Source: an uncultured Acidimicrobiaceae bacterium (lineage in GTDB: Bacteria > Actinomycetota > Acidimicrobiia > Spongiisociales > UBA5794). From it: a stretch of 59,033 nt of DNA. The notes under the pieces were generated by a model, which searched no databases, was not told the DNA's origin, and saw only the letters and a program-made list of their open reading frames with translations. Shown piece by piece: positions 41,251 through 49,759 of the stretch (within the stretch, counting starts at the first letter, position 1; every line of letters starts with the position of its first letter). The stretch is from positions 1 to 59,033 of the forward strand of contig CAMYMC010000021.1 of the NCBI GenBank assembly GCA_947259365.1, in the 5' to 3' direction. The position numbers and the translations under genes were made by a program.

Positions 41251-42171
41251 TCATCCCGCGATGACCCGCCCTCTCCTCTCGGCGCGCTCGGCGGCGTCGC
41301 GAGTGACCGCGGCACCGATCGCGGCGGCGACCAGCATCGTCCAGACGAGGGCGGCGAGCAGCAGATGGGCGGCGACGAGGAGGCTCGAGCCGACCTTCGT
41401 GAAGACGTGGGCCGCCCCTAGGCCGATGTTGACCGCGTACAGGCCGGTTGCCCCGCCTACGAGCGACTGCTCCAGGCGGGACCGGCCGGACCGTCTCGCC
41501 GCGACAACGAGCCAGCCGAGGTACACGAGAACGACGGCGGCGACGAGGCGGTGGAGGAAGTGCACGGCGACGAACCGGTTCGAGAGGTCCGGTAGGAGCG
41601 TGTTGCCGACGAGCGGCCACCCGCCGATGTAGAGGTTGTGGACGTAGGACCCGAGGAGGAGCACGGCGAGGGATGCGGCCGCGGCAACGAAGAGGCGGCC
41701 CGTCCACGGGCCGCCTCGTTCGCTGCTCCGGATCGGGCGCGAGGTCGTGACGACGACGGTGGTGAGGAGGGCGACGACGACCATCGAGATTGCGAGGTGC
41801 ACCGAGACGAGGTCGGCGTCGAGGTCACCCTTGACGACGAGGCGCCCGACCCAGGCCTGGACCCCGATCACGCCGACGGCGGCCACTGCCGGGACGACGA
41901 CGAGCGGCCGGTCGCGTTCGCGCCGCCAGGCGGCGACCGCGGTGGCGATGGCGAGCACGCCGACGACTGCTGCCACCCAGCGGTGGGTCCACTCCACGAT
42001 CATGTGGTAGTCGGCACGCGGCAGCAAGCCGCCGAGGAGGCCGTCCTCGCAGAGCGGCCACCGGTCGGCGCAGCCGTAGCCGCTCCCGCTCCCGCGAGTG
42101 AAGCCGCCGATCGCGACGAGTGCCAGCGTCGCGCCGAGGGTGAGCGTGCTCAGCCGGCGGGTCGAGGCCAT
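41251..42171 (-). CDS. ctaA: Haem A synthase (CtaA/COX15 family)
   Basis: A 306-residue membrane protein with eight helices in two four-helix halves. Haem-ligand histidines are in VEWTHRWVA, VSVHLAIS, HFLHRLVA and AAHLLLAAL; the extracytoplasmic loop GGFTRGSGSGYGCADRWPLC carries the conserved cysteine pair. It oxidises the C8 methyl of haem O to make haem A for aa3-type cytochrome oxidase, so the organism respires aerobically. A TAGAGT box 6 nt before ATG 42171 predicts leaderless translation. Confidence 0.93.
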   Translation of the reverse strand: MASTRRLSTLTLGATLALVAIGGFTRGSGSGYGCADRWPLCEDGLLGGLLPRADYHMIVEWTHRWVAAVVGVLAIATAVAAWRRERDRPLVVVPAVAAVGVIGVQAWVGRLVVKGDLDADLVSVHLAISMVVVALLTTVVVTTSRPIRSSERGGPWTGRLFVAAAASLAVLLLGSYVHNLYIGGWPLVGNTLLPDLSNRFVAVHFLHRLVAAVVLVYLGWLVVAARRSGRSRLEQSLVGGATGLYAVNIGLGAAHVFTKVGSSLLVAAHLLLAALVWTMLVAAAIGAAVTRDAAERAERRGRVIAG

Positions 42172-42177
42172 GCCGGG

Positions 42178-42183
42178 ACTCTA
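42178..42183 (-). promoter_or_regulatory. -10 box TAGAGT, leaderless promoter of ctaA
   Basis: TAGAGT, 6 nt, then ATG 42171. Confidence 0.45.
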
Positions 42184-42261
42184 CGCAGGTGGTGCGGCTG
42201 ATCCCCCACGGCATCGTCGGCTCGGGCGACGAGCCGGAGGTGGGCTCACCGGTTCCCGTTC

Positions 42262-42768
42262 TCAGCCCTCGGAGACGGTGACGCGTTCGATGACGCAGTC
42301 CTCGACGGGCCGTTCACCGGAGCGGGGGACGGAAACGATGGCATCGACCGCATCCATTCCGTCGGCCACCTTGCCGAAGATCGTGTAGGCGTGAGGGAGG
42401 CCCACGTCCTCGAGGCAGATGAAGAACTGGGAGCCATTCGTGTTCGGCCCGGCATTCGCCATGGCGAGCGTGCCTCGGGTGTAGTGCCCCGGGCCGTCGA
42501 GCTCGTCCCGGAACCGGTATCCGGGCCCGCCGCGACCCGTCCCGGTGGGATCGCCACCCTGGACCACGAAGCCCGGAACGACGCGATGGAAGATGACGCC
42601 GTCGTAGAAACCGTCCTTCGCGAGGAACACGAAGTTGTTCACCGTGATCGGCGCCCTCCCCGGCTCGAGCTCGATGGCGATGTCGCCGTGGTTCGTGTGG
42701 AGCGTCGCCGAATACGACTTCTCGAGGTCGAGGAGGTAGTCGGGCTGAGCGGAGTACTGGGTTGCCAC
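42262..42768 (-). CDS. Peptidyl-prolyl cis-trans isomerase, cyclophilin type
   Basis: A 168-residue cyclophilin that catalyses proline isomerisation during protein folding. Core motifs are NNFVFLAKDGFYDGVIFHRVVPGFVVQGGD-like sequence (split here by the catalytic FHRV), GTLAMANAGPNTNGSQFFI and HAYTIFGKVADGMD. No signal peptide, so cytosolic. GTG 42768 (MATQYSAQPDYLLDLEKSY) is used because GAAAGG lies 8 nt before it; the longer frame to 42813 includes that site. Confidence 0.92.
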   Translation of the reverse strand: MATQYSAQPDYLLDLEKSYSATLHTNHGDIAIELEPGRAPITVNNFVFLAKDGFYDGVIFHRVVPGFVVQGGDPTGTGRGGPGYRFRDELDGPGHYTRGTLAMANAGPNTNGSQFFICLEDVGLPHAYTIFGKVADGMDAVDAIVSVPRSGERPVEDCVIERVTVSEG

Positions 42769-42854
42769 GAAGGCGCCTTTCTCTGGCCGTGGGGGCGACT
42801 CTAGGGGCGCCATCGCGGCTCCCGGCCGGGCGGCCGGGGCGCCGGCGCGGACCG

Positions 42855-44102
42855 CTACCGCCGCCGGCGGCGCGGTGAGCCTGGGCGTCGACGGGCGTCA
42901 CCGTCGAACGGCGCCATGTCCGGCGGTGGCTCCCACGAGGTGAGGTCGGCGAGGCGCTCGTCGTTGGAGAACATCTTGACGATCGGCACGTTGAGTCCGG
43001 CGCGGCGCTGGATGGCGATGACCTCGTTGACCTGATCCCACTCGACGAGGGTCACGACGAGGCCGGACTCGCCGGCGCGAGCCGTGCGCCCGGAGCGGTG
43101 GAGATATGTCTTGGGGTCCTCCGGCGGGTCGTAGTGGAGGACGATGTCGACGTTGTCGATGTGGAGTCCCCTCGCCGCGACGTTGGTGGCGACGAGCACC
43201 GGCGTCGTCCCGGCGGAGAACCCGGCGAGCGCCTTCTCCCGCTTCGACTGGTGCAGGTCGCCGTGGATCGCCTTCGCCTCGACGCCGTGATCCCGCAGGT
43301 CCCTGGCGACGCGGTCGCACGCGAACCTCGTCCGAACGAACACGAGCGTGCGACCCGCGCTGGCGGTGATCGCCGCGGCGATCTTGACCTTGTCCATGTG
43401 GTGCACCTTCAAGAAGCGGTGCTCCATGGTCTCGATGCGCTCGGTAGGGTCGTCGACCGCGTGCTCGACGGGGTCGTCCATGTACTCCCGGATCAGCGCA
43501 CCGACCTGCCCGTCGAGGGTCGCCGAGAAGAGCATCGTCTGGTGCGCCACCGGCACTTCGCGCATGATCCTGCGCACCTGGGGAAGGAAGCCCATGTCGG
43601 CCATCTGGTCGGCTTCGTCGATCGAGACCATCGAGACGTCATCGAGGCGGACCTTCTTGCGGTCCATGAGGTCGATGAGCCGGCCCGGGGTGGCGATGAC
43701 GATCTCGGAACCCTTGTCCAGGCGGTCGATCTGGCGCTTCATCGAGACTCCGCCGTAGACGGCGACGAGGGAGAATCCGCCGGACTTGGCGAGCGGGTGC
43801 AACACCCCGGCCACCTGGTTGGCGAGCTCGCGTGTCGGCACCAGTACGAGTGCTCGCGGGCGTTTCGGCCGGGCCGGCGTCAGCCGCTGGATGATCGGCA
43901 GGCCGAAGGCGAGGGTCTTCCCGGAGCCGGTCTTCGCCCGGCCGCAGACGTCGCGTCCGGCGAGCACGTCTGGGATCGTCATCTCCTGGATGGGGAACGG
44001 CGCGACGATGCCGTCGTGGGAGAGGAGCTCGACGAGCTCTTCGTCGACGCCGAGCGCGGCGAAGCTGGTGTCGTGGGTGAGGTCGTGTGTGGTCGAAGTC
44101 AA
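42855..44102 (-). CDS. DEAD-box RNA helicase
   Basis: A 415-residue ATP-dependent RNA helicase. It has the Q motif (PFPIQEMTIPDVLAGRDV), Walker A GRAKTGSGKT, PTRELANQV, TPGRLIDL, DEADQMADMGF, the SAT motif, and the second RecA domain with HGDLHQSKREKAL, VATNVAARGLHIDNV and HRSGRTARAG. The C-terminus is a short basic tail. The start appears to be a TTG at 44102 with AGAAGG 7 nt before it, since no ATG or GTG lies near the expected N-terminus. It probably unwinds structured mRNA or assists ribosome assembly. Confidence 0.93.
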   Translation of the reverse strand: MTSTTHDLTHDTSFAALGVDEELVELLSHDGIVAPFPIQEMTIPDVLAGRDVCGRAKTGSGKTLAFGLPIIQRLTPARPKRPRALVLVPTRELANQVAGVLHPLAKSGGFSLVAVYGGVSMKRQIDRLDKGSEIVIATPGRLIDLMDRKKVRLDDVSMVSIDEADQMADMGFLPQVRRIMREVPVAHQTMLFSATLDGQVGALIREYMDDPVEHAVDDPTERIETMEHRFLKVHHMDKVKIAAAITASAGRTLVFVRTRFACDRVARDLRDHGVEAKAIHGDLHQSKREKALAGFSAGTTPVLVATNVAARGLHIDNVDIVLHYDPPEDPKTYLHRSGRTARAGESGLVVTLVEWDQVNEVIAIQRRAGLNVPIVKMFSNDERLADLTSWEPPPDMAPFDGDARRRPGSPRRRRR

Positions 44103-44269
44103 GCGGCGGCCTTCTCTGGCGGATGGGTCGCGCCCGGCCGAACGCCGGTGCGCCCTGACAAATGTAGTCGCCCCTGGGCACAGTGCCGACGATCGGGTTC
44201 ACGGTATGTTCAGGAACACCGCCACCCGGCGACTCGTTGCCACGAGTGAAGACCAGGAAGGTGACGGAC

Positions 44270-44911
44270 ATGTGGAAGTGGATCGGTTCCCATCGTGGCC
44301 TCGCCGCCTCGATCGGGGTGGCGGGTATCGCCCTCGCCGTGTTCGCGCTCGTGTGGTTCGAGCCGCAGAAGCTCTTCATCGATGAGCGGGTCGACGAGGC
44401 GCTTCCTGCTGCTGCGACCACGGCCGCGACGACGGCGCCGCCGACCACCGTGCCGACCACCACGGCGCCGCCGGTCGCCACGACGGCCGGCGAAGACACG
44501 TCAACCACGCCGACCACCACCGTGGCTCCAACGGCGACCGAAGCCACGACGACGACTGCCGGGCCGGTCACGCTCAGCGACACGGAGATGGTGTCTGTGG
44601 GCCGCAACGGAACCGGCCGGGTGCTCTTCGTCGAGCTGCCCGATGGCTCGCGTTTCGTTCGGTTCGAGGACCTCGATGTCACGAACGGGCCAGACCTCGT
44701 GGTCATCCTGTCCCCGTCGCCGCTCGTCGACGACCGCGACGCCTACGACGACGGGGACTTCGTCTCTCTGGGTGAGCTCAAGGGCAACCAGGGCAACCAG
44801 AACTACGAGATCCCGCCCGAAGTCGATCTCACCGAGTTCGGATCCGTCGCCATCTGGTGCCGCCGGTTCAACTACACGTTCACCGCGGCACCGATCGAGC
44901 TGACGGCCTGA
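44270..44911 (+). CDS. Membrane-anchored DM13-domain protein
   Basis: A 213-residue protein with a single N-terminal anchor helix (about 10-29), a Thr/Pro-rich stalk (46-95) and a C-terminal DM13 domain (about 100-213) with FVELPDGSRFVRFEDLDVTN, GPDLVVILSP, LGELKGNQGNQNYEIP and the conserved cysteine in AIWCRRFNYTF. DM13 has been proposed as a cytochrome-like or redox-active domain of extracytoplasmic proteins; direct biochemistry is sparse. GGAAGGTGA before ATG 44270 is a good ribosome binding site. It is divergent from the helicase. Confidence 0.88.
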   Translation: MWKWIGSHRGLAASIGVAGIALAVFALVWFEPQKLFIDERVDEALPAAATTAATTAPPTTVPTTTAPPVATTAGEDTSTTPTTTVAPTATEATTTTAGPVTLSDTEMVSVGRNGTGRVLFVELPDGSRFVRFEDLDVTNGPDLVVILSPSPLVDDRDAYDDGDFVSLGELKGNQGNQNYEIPPEVDLTEFGSVAIWCRRFNYTFTAAPIELTA

Positions 44912-44962
44912 GGGGACACCTCGCCGTACCCCCGGGAGCGCTTGGGCGACGATGTCGTCGAG

Positions 44963-45005
44963 GCTGCCCGGAGACCGCGCTTCCGGTCGGGCGAGGCCGG
45001 GCAGC
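44963..45005. terminator. Nested hairpin between converging genes
   Basis: A 9-bp outer stem GCTGCCCGG / CCGGGCAGC encloses a 5-bp inner stem GACCG / CGGTC. It lies between the DM13 and YihY genes, which converge, and could terminate in both directions. Confidence 0.45.
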
Positions 45006-45027
45006 AGCCGCTGGCTCCCGACGGAGC

Positions 45028-46017
45028 TCATCCCGGGGCGATGCCGCGCTCCTCGAGCTCGTCGTTCAGCTCGGCGCCGAGCAGCACCATGAAACCCGAC
45101 AGGAAGAACCACAACAGCAGGACGACGACCCCGGCGAGGGTGCCGTATGTCTCGTTGAAGCGCCCGAGGTTGTTGGCGTAGAACGAGAACCCCACCGTCA
45201 CGAGCAGCCACAGAACGGCGGCGGCGATCGCACCGATGCTGAGGAGGGGGGTCCGGGAGGCGGGCCGGTTCGGCCCGACCTTGTAGAAGATGCCGAGGCC
45301 GAGGATGACGAACACGAAGATCGCCGGCCAGCGCGCGATGCTCACGGCCCGCTCCCAGCCCGAGCCGAGGCCGGCGTCCCTGAGCAGGCCCGGCATGAAG
45401 GTGACCAGGGCGATCGCTGTCGCGATGAACACGATGATGCCGATCGTGAGGGCGAAGGCGATTCCGCGCAGCTTCGGGAACGGCCTGGTCTCGGCTTCCC
45501 CGTAGGCGATGTTGATGCCGGTGATGAGGGACTTCGTGCCGGCGGACGCCGAGAACAGCGCCACCGCGACGCCGATGGCGGTGGCGAGCCCAAGACCCGC
45601 GGATGATGCGTCGACGATCGACTCGAGCTGATCGGCGATGACCCCCGCCGCGTTCTCGGGGAGCGCCTCGGTGAGGTCCGCGATCTGGCGTTGCACGTCC
45701 GCGGGGTCGAAGACGAGCCCGTAGACCGACACGGCGGCGATGGCGGTGGGGAACACCGCCAGGATGGCGTAGTAGGAGAGGGAGGCAGCGATCAGGACCG
45801 TGTTGTGCTCTCGCAGCCTTCGCAGCAGCACTCTCACCAGGCCCGGCGCCGCGACTCGCGCCGCACCGGCGGAGATCACGTCGCGGCGAGGGCCGGGCTC
45901 GGCGGCGTCGCCGGGTTCGCCTCCGGCGGTTCCCGGCGCCGGGCGTCTCCGCGAGAGCGCCCCGATCGCCACCCCGGCGGCGAGGGCTCCGAGGAACCAG
46001 TTGAGAGGGCGTTTCAT
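45028..46017 (-). CDS. YihY/BrkB family membrane protein
   Basis: A 329-residue integral membrane protein. A cytoplasmic N-terminal part with one hydrophobic stretch is followed by the YihY core: NTVLIAASLSYYAILAVFP, a loop with VIADQLESIVDAS, and RFNETYGTLAGVVVLLLWF with LGAELNDELEE at the end. The family was once annotated as ribonuclease BN, which is wrong; a transport or lipid role is suspected. It starts 19 nt after the acyl-CoA dehydrogenase stop, so the two may be cotranscribed. Confidence 0.9.
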   Translation of the reverse strand: MKRPLNWFLGALAAGVAIGALSRRRPAPGTAGGEPGDAAEPGPRRDVISAGAARVAAPGLVRVLLRRLREHNTVLIAASLSYYAILAVFPTAIAAVSVYGLVFDPADVQRQIADLTEALPENAAGVIADQLESIVDASSAGLGLATAIGVAVALFSASAGTKSLITGINIAYGEAETRPFPKLRGIAFALTIGIIVFIATAIALVTFMPGLLRDAGLGSGWERAVSIARWPAIFVFVILGLGIFYKVGPNRPASRTPLLSIGAIAAAVLWLLVTVGFSFYANNLGRFNETYGTLAGVVVLLLWFFLSGFMVLLGAELNDELEERGIAPG

Positions 46018-46036
46018 CGGATGCGGCGCGCGGCGG

Positions 46037-47812
46037 CTAACCGCCGAGGTGCTCTGGGTCGACGGCAAACAGCGCCTCGGCGTCCGCGGTCACCGCTCCC
46101 AGCAGCCCGGTGGCCTGGGGCATGATCTGCCGGGCGTAGAAGGCGGCCGTCGCGGCCTTGGCCCGATGCCACTCGTCGTCCGCCCCGGAGCGCCGGGCGG
46201 CGAGGGCGAGTCTGGCGAGGTAATAGCCGCCGGCGACGATGCCGAACATCTTCAGGTACGGCGCCGCAGCCGCCAGCCTGTCGTTCACCTCTTCACAGCG
46301 GAGGAGGTGGTCCGTTGCCGCTCGCAGCGTGTCGACGCCGGTCTTGAGCGCATCACGCATCACCGGAGGGCTCTCGCCTTCAGCGGCGAGCTCACCGGCG
46401 AGGCGGTCCATCTCGTCGAGGAACCCGCCGACGACGGCACCACCGTCCATCGGCAGTTTGCGCATCACGAGGTCGATCGCCTGGATACCGTTCGTGCCCT
46501 CGTAGATCGGGGCGATGCGTGCGTCGCGGTAGTACTGGGCGGCACCGGTTTCCTCGACGTACCCCATGCCCCCCTGTACCTGGAGTGCGATCGACGTCAG
46601 CTCGACCCCGAGATCGCTGCCCCACGCCTTCGAGATCGGGGTCAACAGGGCGGCCCTGGCGGCGGCGGTGGCCCGGGCCTGGTCCGACGCATCGTGGTCG
46701 GCCCGATCGATCGCAGCGGCGTTGTCGTACATCACCGCTCGCATCGCCTCGATGTTCGCCTTCATCGTCATCAGCATCCGCCTGACGTCGGGGTGCTCGA
46801 CGATCGGCGACGCCTCGCCCTTGGCTGCTCCCACGGCGCGGCCCTGCCGCCGCTCGACGGCATATTCGAGGGCCTGCTGGTAGGCCCGCTCCGAGATCCC
46901 GAGGCCCTCGAGCCCGACGTGGAGGCGGGCGTCGTTCATCATCGTGAACATGTACCGCATCCCCTCGTGGACGTCGCCGACGAGATACCCGGTGGCGTCT
47001 TCGAGCGCCATCACCGCGGTCGGGCTGGCGTGGATGCCGAGCTTGTGCTCCAGCGACACGCACTCGATCCGGTTTCGCTCACCCGGGGCACCGTCCTCGC
47101 CGACGAGGTGCTTGGGGACGAGGAACATCGAGATGCCCTTCGTGCCGGGCGGGCCGCCCGGTGCTCGCGCCAGCACCATGTGGATGATGTTGTCGGCGAG
47201 GTCGTGCTCGCCGTAGGTGATGAAGATCTTCTGCCCGGTGAGCGACCAGGTGCCGTCGTCATTCGGCACGGCCTTGGTCCCCAACGCCCCGAGGTCGGAG
47301 CCGGCCTGGGGCTCGGTGAGCAGCATCGTCCCCGTCCAGTCCCCGGTGAGCAGCCGGGGGAGGTACGTCTGCTTCTGCTCCTCGCTGCCGTGCTTCTCGA
47401 GGGCGGTGATCGTCGATGCCGTGAGCATCGGGCACAGCGACAGCGCCATGTTCGACGCGGTGAGCATCTCCATCACCGCGAGACCGATCACACCGGGGAA
47501 CTGGTGCCCCCCGTACTCGAGGGGTCCCTTGATCGCGCCCCATCCGGCATCGACGTACTGCCGGTATGCCTCCTTGAACCCGGGAGGCGTGGTGACCGAG
47601 CCGTCCGGGTTGCGGACAGAGCCCGCCGTGTCCCCGCTCAAGTTCGTCGGGGCCACGACGTCGGAGAAGAACCGGCCCGCTTCGTCGAGGGCGGCGAACG
47701 CCACCTCGGGGTCGGCGTGGGTGAAATCCGGGAGTGTGGTGAGCCCGTCGAGGTCGGCGATGTGGGTGAGGACGAACTTCATGTCCCGCAGCGGAGGTCG
47801 GTAATCGCTCAT
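46037..47812 (-). CDS. Acyl-CoA dehydrogenase, long form
   Basis: A 591-residue FAD enzyme of beta-oxidation. The central region has LTEPQAGSDLGALGTKA and SLTGQKIFITYGEHD (FAD- and acyl-binding), and GGMGYVEETGAAQYYRDARI with IYEGTNGIQAIDLVMRK, where the Glu of YEG is the catalytic base position. About 150 residues beyond the normal core form an extra C-terminal helical domain, as in the FadE5-like group. The start at ATG 47812 is set by TATCCT 6 nt upstream. Electrons would go through ETF to the EtfD-like protein at 12484. Confidence 0.94.
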   Translation of the reverse strand: MSDYRPPLRDMKFVLTHIADLDGLTTLPDFTHADPEVAFAALDEAGRFFSDVVAPTNLSGDTAGSVRNPDGSVTTPPGFKEAYRQYVDAGWGAIKGPLEYGGHQFPGVIGLAVMEMLTASNMALSLCPMLTASTITALEKHGSEEQKQTYLPRLLTGDWTGTMLLTEPQAGSDLGALGTKAVPNDDGTWSLTGQKIFITYGEHDLADNIIHMVLARAPGGPPGTKGISMFLVPKHLVGEDGAPGERNRIECVSLEHKLGIHASPTAVMALEDATGYLVGDVHEGMRYMFTMMNDARLHVGLEGLGISERAYQQALEYAVERRQGRAVGAAKGEASPIVEHPDVRRMLMTMKANIEAMRAVMYDNAAAIDRADHDASDQARATAAARAALLTPISKAWGSDLGVELTSIALQVQGGMGYVEETGAAQYYRDARIAPIYEGTNGIQAIDLVMRKLPMDGGAVVGGFLDEMDRLAGELAAEGESPPVMRDALKTGVDTLRAATDHLLRCEEVNDRLAAAAPYLKMFGIVAGGYYLARLALAARRSGADDEWHRAKAATAAFYARQIMPQATGLLGAVTADAEALFAVDPEHLGG

Positions 47813-47818
47813 GTGACC

Positions 47819-47824
47819 AGGATA
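47819..47824 (-). promoter_or_regulatory. -10 box TATCCT, leaderless promoter of the acyl-CoA dehydrogenase
   Basis: TATCCT, 6 nt (GGTCAC), then ATG 47812; the same box and spacing as for the TPM-like gene at 9562. Confidence 0.5.
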
Positions 47825-47866
47825 CCGGAGCCGTCGGCCGGCCCCCGGGGCCGGGGTAGCGTGGCG

Positions 47867-47893
47867 CGTCGAAACGAGGCGCGCCCGTTCGTC
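47867..47893 (+). promoter_or_regulatory. Candidate ECF-type promoter of the DGPF/sigma operon
   Basis: CGTCGA (47867-47872), 17 nt, CGTC (47890-47893), about 50 nt before the DGPF gene. ECF42 sigma factors are reported to use a TGTCGA-like -35 and a CGTC-like -10, so this is a plausible autoregulated promoter with one mismatch in the -35. Confidence 0.35.
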
Positions 47894-47942
47894 GTCTGAT
47901 GACGGACGCGCGGCACCCGCGGCGAACGAGGAGGCAACCGTC

Positions 47943-48302
47943 ATGAAGTACGCGCTGCTCATCTACGGCTCCGAAGCCGAATACCCGGCACCGGACAGCG
48001 CCGAGTCCCGTGAGATCTTCGAGGCGTACATGGCGTTCACCAACGAGATCTCCGAAGCCGGCATCAACCTCGGTGGTGAGGCTCTTCAGGACACCCAGAC
48101 CGCGACGACGGTGCGAGTTCGCGATGGCGAGACACTGACCACGGACGGCCCGTTCGCCGAGACGAAGGAGCAGCTGGGCGGGTTCTACCTCATCGACGCG
48201 CCCGATCTCGATGCCGCCATCGACGTTGCCGCCCGGCTTCCCGGCTCGTGGGTGGGCTCCGTCGAGATCCGCCCCGTCTGGGAGTGGGACCCGAGCGGGT
48301 GA
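47943..48302 (+). CDS. DGPF-domain (YCII-related) protein
   Basis: A 119-residue small protein. The motif TTDGPFAETKEQLGGFYLID gives the family its name (DGPF), and the fold is the YciI ferredoxin-like dimer. Members are the constant genomic partners of ECF42 sigma factors, and their expression is controlled by them; biochemical function is not known. GAGGAGG (47928-47934) lies 8 nt before ATG 47943. The sigma factor gene follows 19 nt later. Confidence 0.93.
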   Translation: MKYALLIYGSEAEYPAPDSAESREIFEAYMAFTNEISEAGINLGGEALQDTQTATTVRVRDGETLTTDGPFAETKEQLGGFYLIDAPDLDAAIDVAARLPGSWVGSVEIRPVWEWDPSG

Positions 48303-48321
48303 GCAGCCGCCATGGACGACG

Positions 48322-49578
48322 ATGACGACGACCGGGGCCACGCTCGAGCACGTCTTCCGCGAGGAGTACGGACGCGTCGTCGCCTCCGTGATCGGCCAGG
48401 TCGGCGATTTCGAGCTCGCCGAGGACGCGGTGCAAGACGCCGTGGCGGCCGCCCTCACCACCTGGCCGAGGACGGGCCTGCCCTCCAATCCGGGTGCCTG
48501 GCTGACGACGACGGCACGTCGCAAGGCCATCGACCGCCTCAGGCGGGCGGCCAACTTTGCCCGCAAGCAGGAGGAGCTCGCCTATCTCGTCGAGCTCGAC
48601 CGGCGCGCAAGTGAGGAGGCGGAGCCGGACGTGGCCATCACACTGAGCGACGACCGCCTCCGGCTGATCTTCACGTGCTGTCACCCTGCGCTCGCCCTCG
48701 AGGCGCGGGTCGCGCTCACGCTCAAGACCCTCGGTGGGCTCACGACGGACGAGATCGCCCGTGCCTTCCTCGTCACGGAGGCGGCGATGGCCCAGCGTAT
48801 GGTGCGGGCGAAGCGCAAGATTCGCGATGCCGGCATCCCCTATCGGGTCCCGTCGGACGATCAGCTGCCGGACCGGCTCGGTGGGGTGCTCGCCGTGGTC
48901 TACCTCATCTTCAACGAGGGCTACGCGGCAACGAGCGGCGCCGCTGTCGTCCGCCGCGAGCTGTCGACAGAGGCGATCCGGCTGGGGCGGCTGCTGTGCC
49001 GGCTCATGCCGGACGAACCCGAAGCGCTCGGGCTCACCGCACTGATGATGCTCCACGACTCCCGCCGCGACGCGCGGGAGGCGGGCGGCCGCGTCGTCCT
49101 CCTCGACGACCAGGACCGGAGCCTGTGGGACCGGGAGCAAATCGCAGCGGCCTTCGAGCTCCTCGAGGCGGCCTTGCGACGCGGACGTCGCGGCCCCTAC
49201 CAGGTACAGGCGGAGATCGCAGCCGTGCACGCCGGCGCGAGCACCCCGACCGATACCGACTGGGCGCGCATCGTCTCCCTCTACGACGACCTGATGGCGC
49301 TCGTCCCATCGCCCGTCGTCGCACTCAACCGGGCGGTCGCGGTGGCGATGGAACGCGGCCCTGAAGCTGGTCTCGCAGCAGTCGACGCCCTGTCCAATCG
49401 ACTCGACGGATACCGCCACTTCCACGCTGCCAGGGCCGATCTCCTTCGTCGCCTCCACCAAAAGGATGAGGCGGCGGTGGCGTACCGGAGGGCGCTCGAA
49501 CTCTCCGCCAACGACGCAGAGCGAGCCTTTCTCGAGGGCCGATTGGCCGAAATCGGCGCCGAAACGCCCGCGATGTGA
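48322..49578 (+). CDS. ECF sigma factor, ECF42-like, with C-terminal TPR-type domain
   Basis: A 418-residue RNA polymerase sigma factor. Region 2 is at the N-terminus (LEHVFREEYGRVVASVIGQV, ELAEDAVQDAVAAAL), region 4 follows (LTLKTLGGLTTDEIARAFL, EAAMAQRMVRAKRKIRDAG). The remaining 230 residues form a helical TPR-like domain (PSPVVALNRAVAVAMERGPEAG, AYRRALELSANDAERAFLEGR), which in ECF42 replaces an anti-sigma factor. ATG 48322 has no good ribosome binding site, so coupling to the DGPF gene is likely. It should direct polymerase to its own operon and few others. Confidence 0.92.
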   Translation: MTTTGATLEHVFREEYGRVVASVIGQVGDFELAEDAVQDAVAAALTTWPRTGLPSNPGAWLTTTARRKAIDRLRRAANFARKQEELAYLVELDRRASEEAEPDVAITLSDDRLRLIFTCCHPALALEARVALTLKTLGGLTTDEIARAFLVTEAAMAQRMVRAKRKIRDAGIPYRVPSDDQLPDRLGGVLAVVYLIFNEGYAATSGAAVVRRELSTEAIRLGRLLCRLMPDEPEALGLTALMMLHDSRRDAREAGGRVVLLDDQDRSLWDREQIAAAFELLEAALRRGRRGPYQVQAEIAAVHAGASTPTDTDWARIVSLYDDLMALVPSPVVALNRAVAVAMERGPEAGLAAVDALSNRLDGYRHFHAARADLLRRLHQKDEAAVAYRRALELSANDAERAFLEGRLAEIGAETPAM

Positions 49579-49587
49579 CCAGTTTCC

Positions 49588-49603
49588 GACGGTTTTAGCC
49601 GTC
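49588..49603 (+). terminator. Weak hairpin after the sigma factor gene
   Basis: GACGG / CCGTC with a TTTTAG loop, 10 nt after the stop. The remaining gap to 49760 holds another short GC inverted repeat (about 49650-49670) and no recognisable promoter box. Confidence 0.3.
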
Positions 49604-49759
49604 CCTTAGCCGTGGGCGGAAGACGCGTTAGGGGTCGGGCCCCGATCGTGGCGGCCGGCGCGTGCCGCCGGATCCTCCTCCGCCGACACCGAGGGCGCCG
49701 GTGAGGTCCCCTCACATCGTGACCAAAGGCCCTGGGCCGGGCTCGGGACGGAATCGAGA

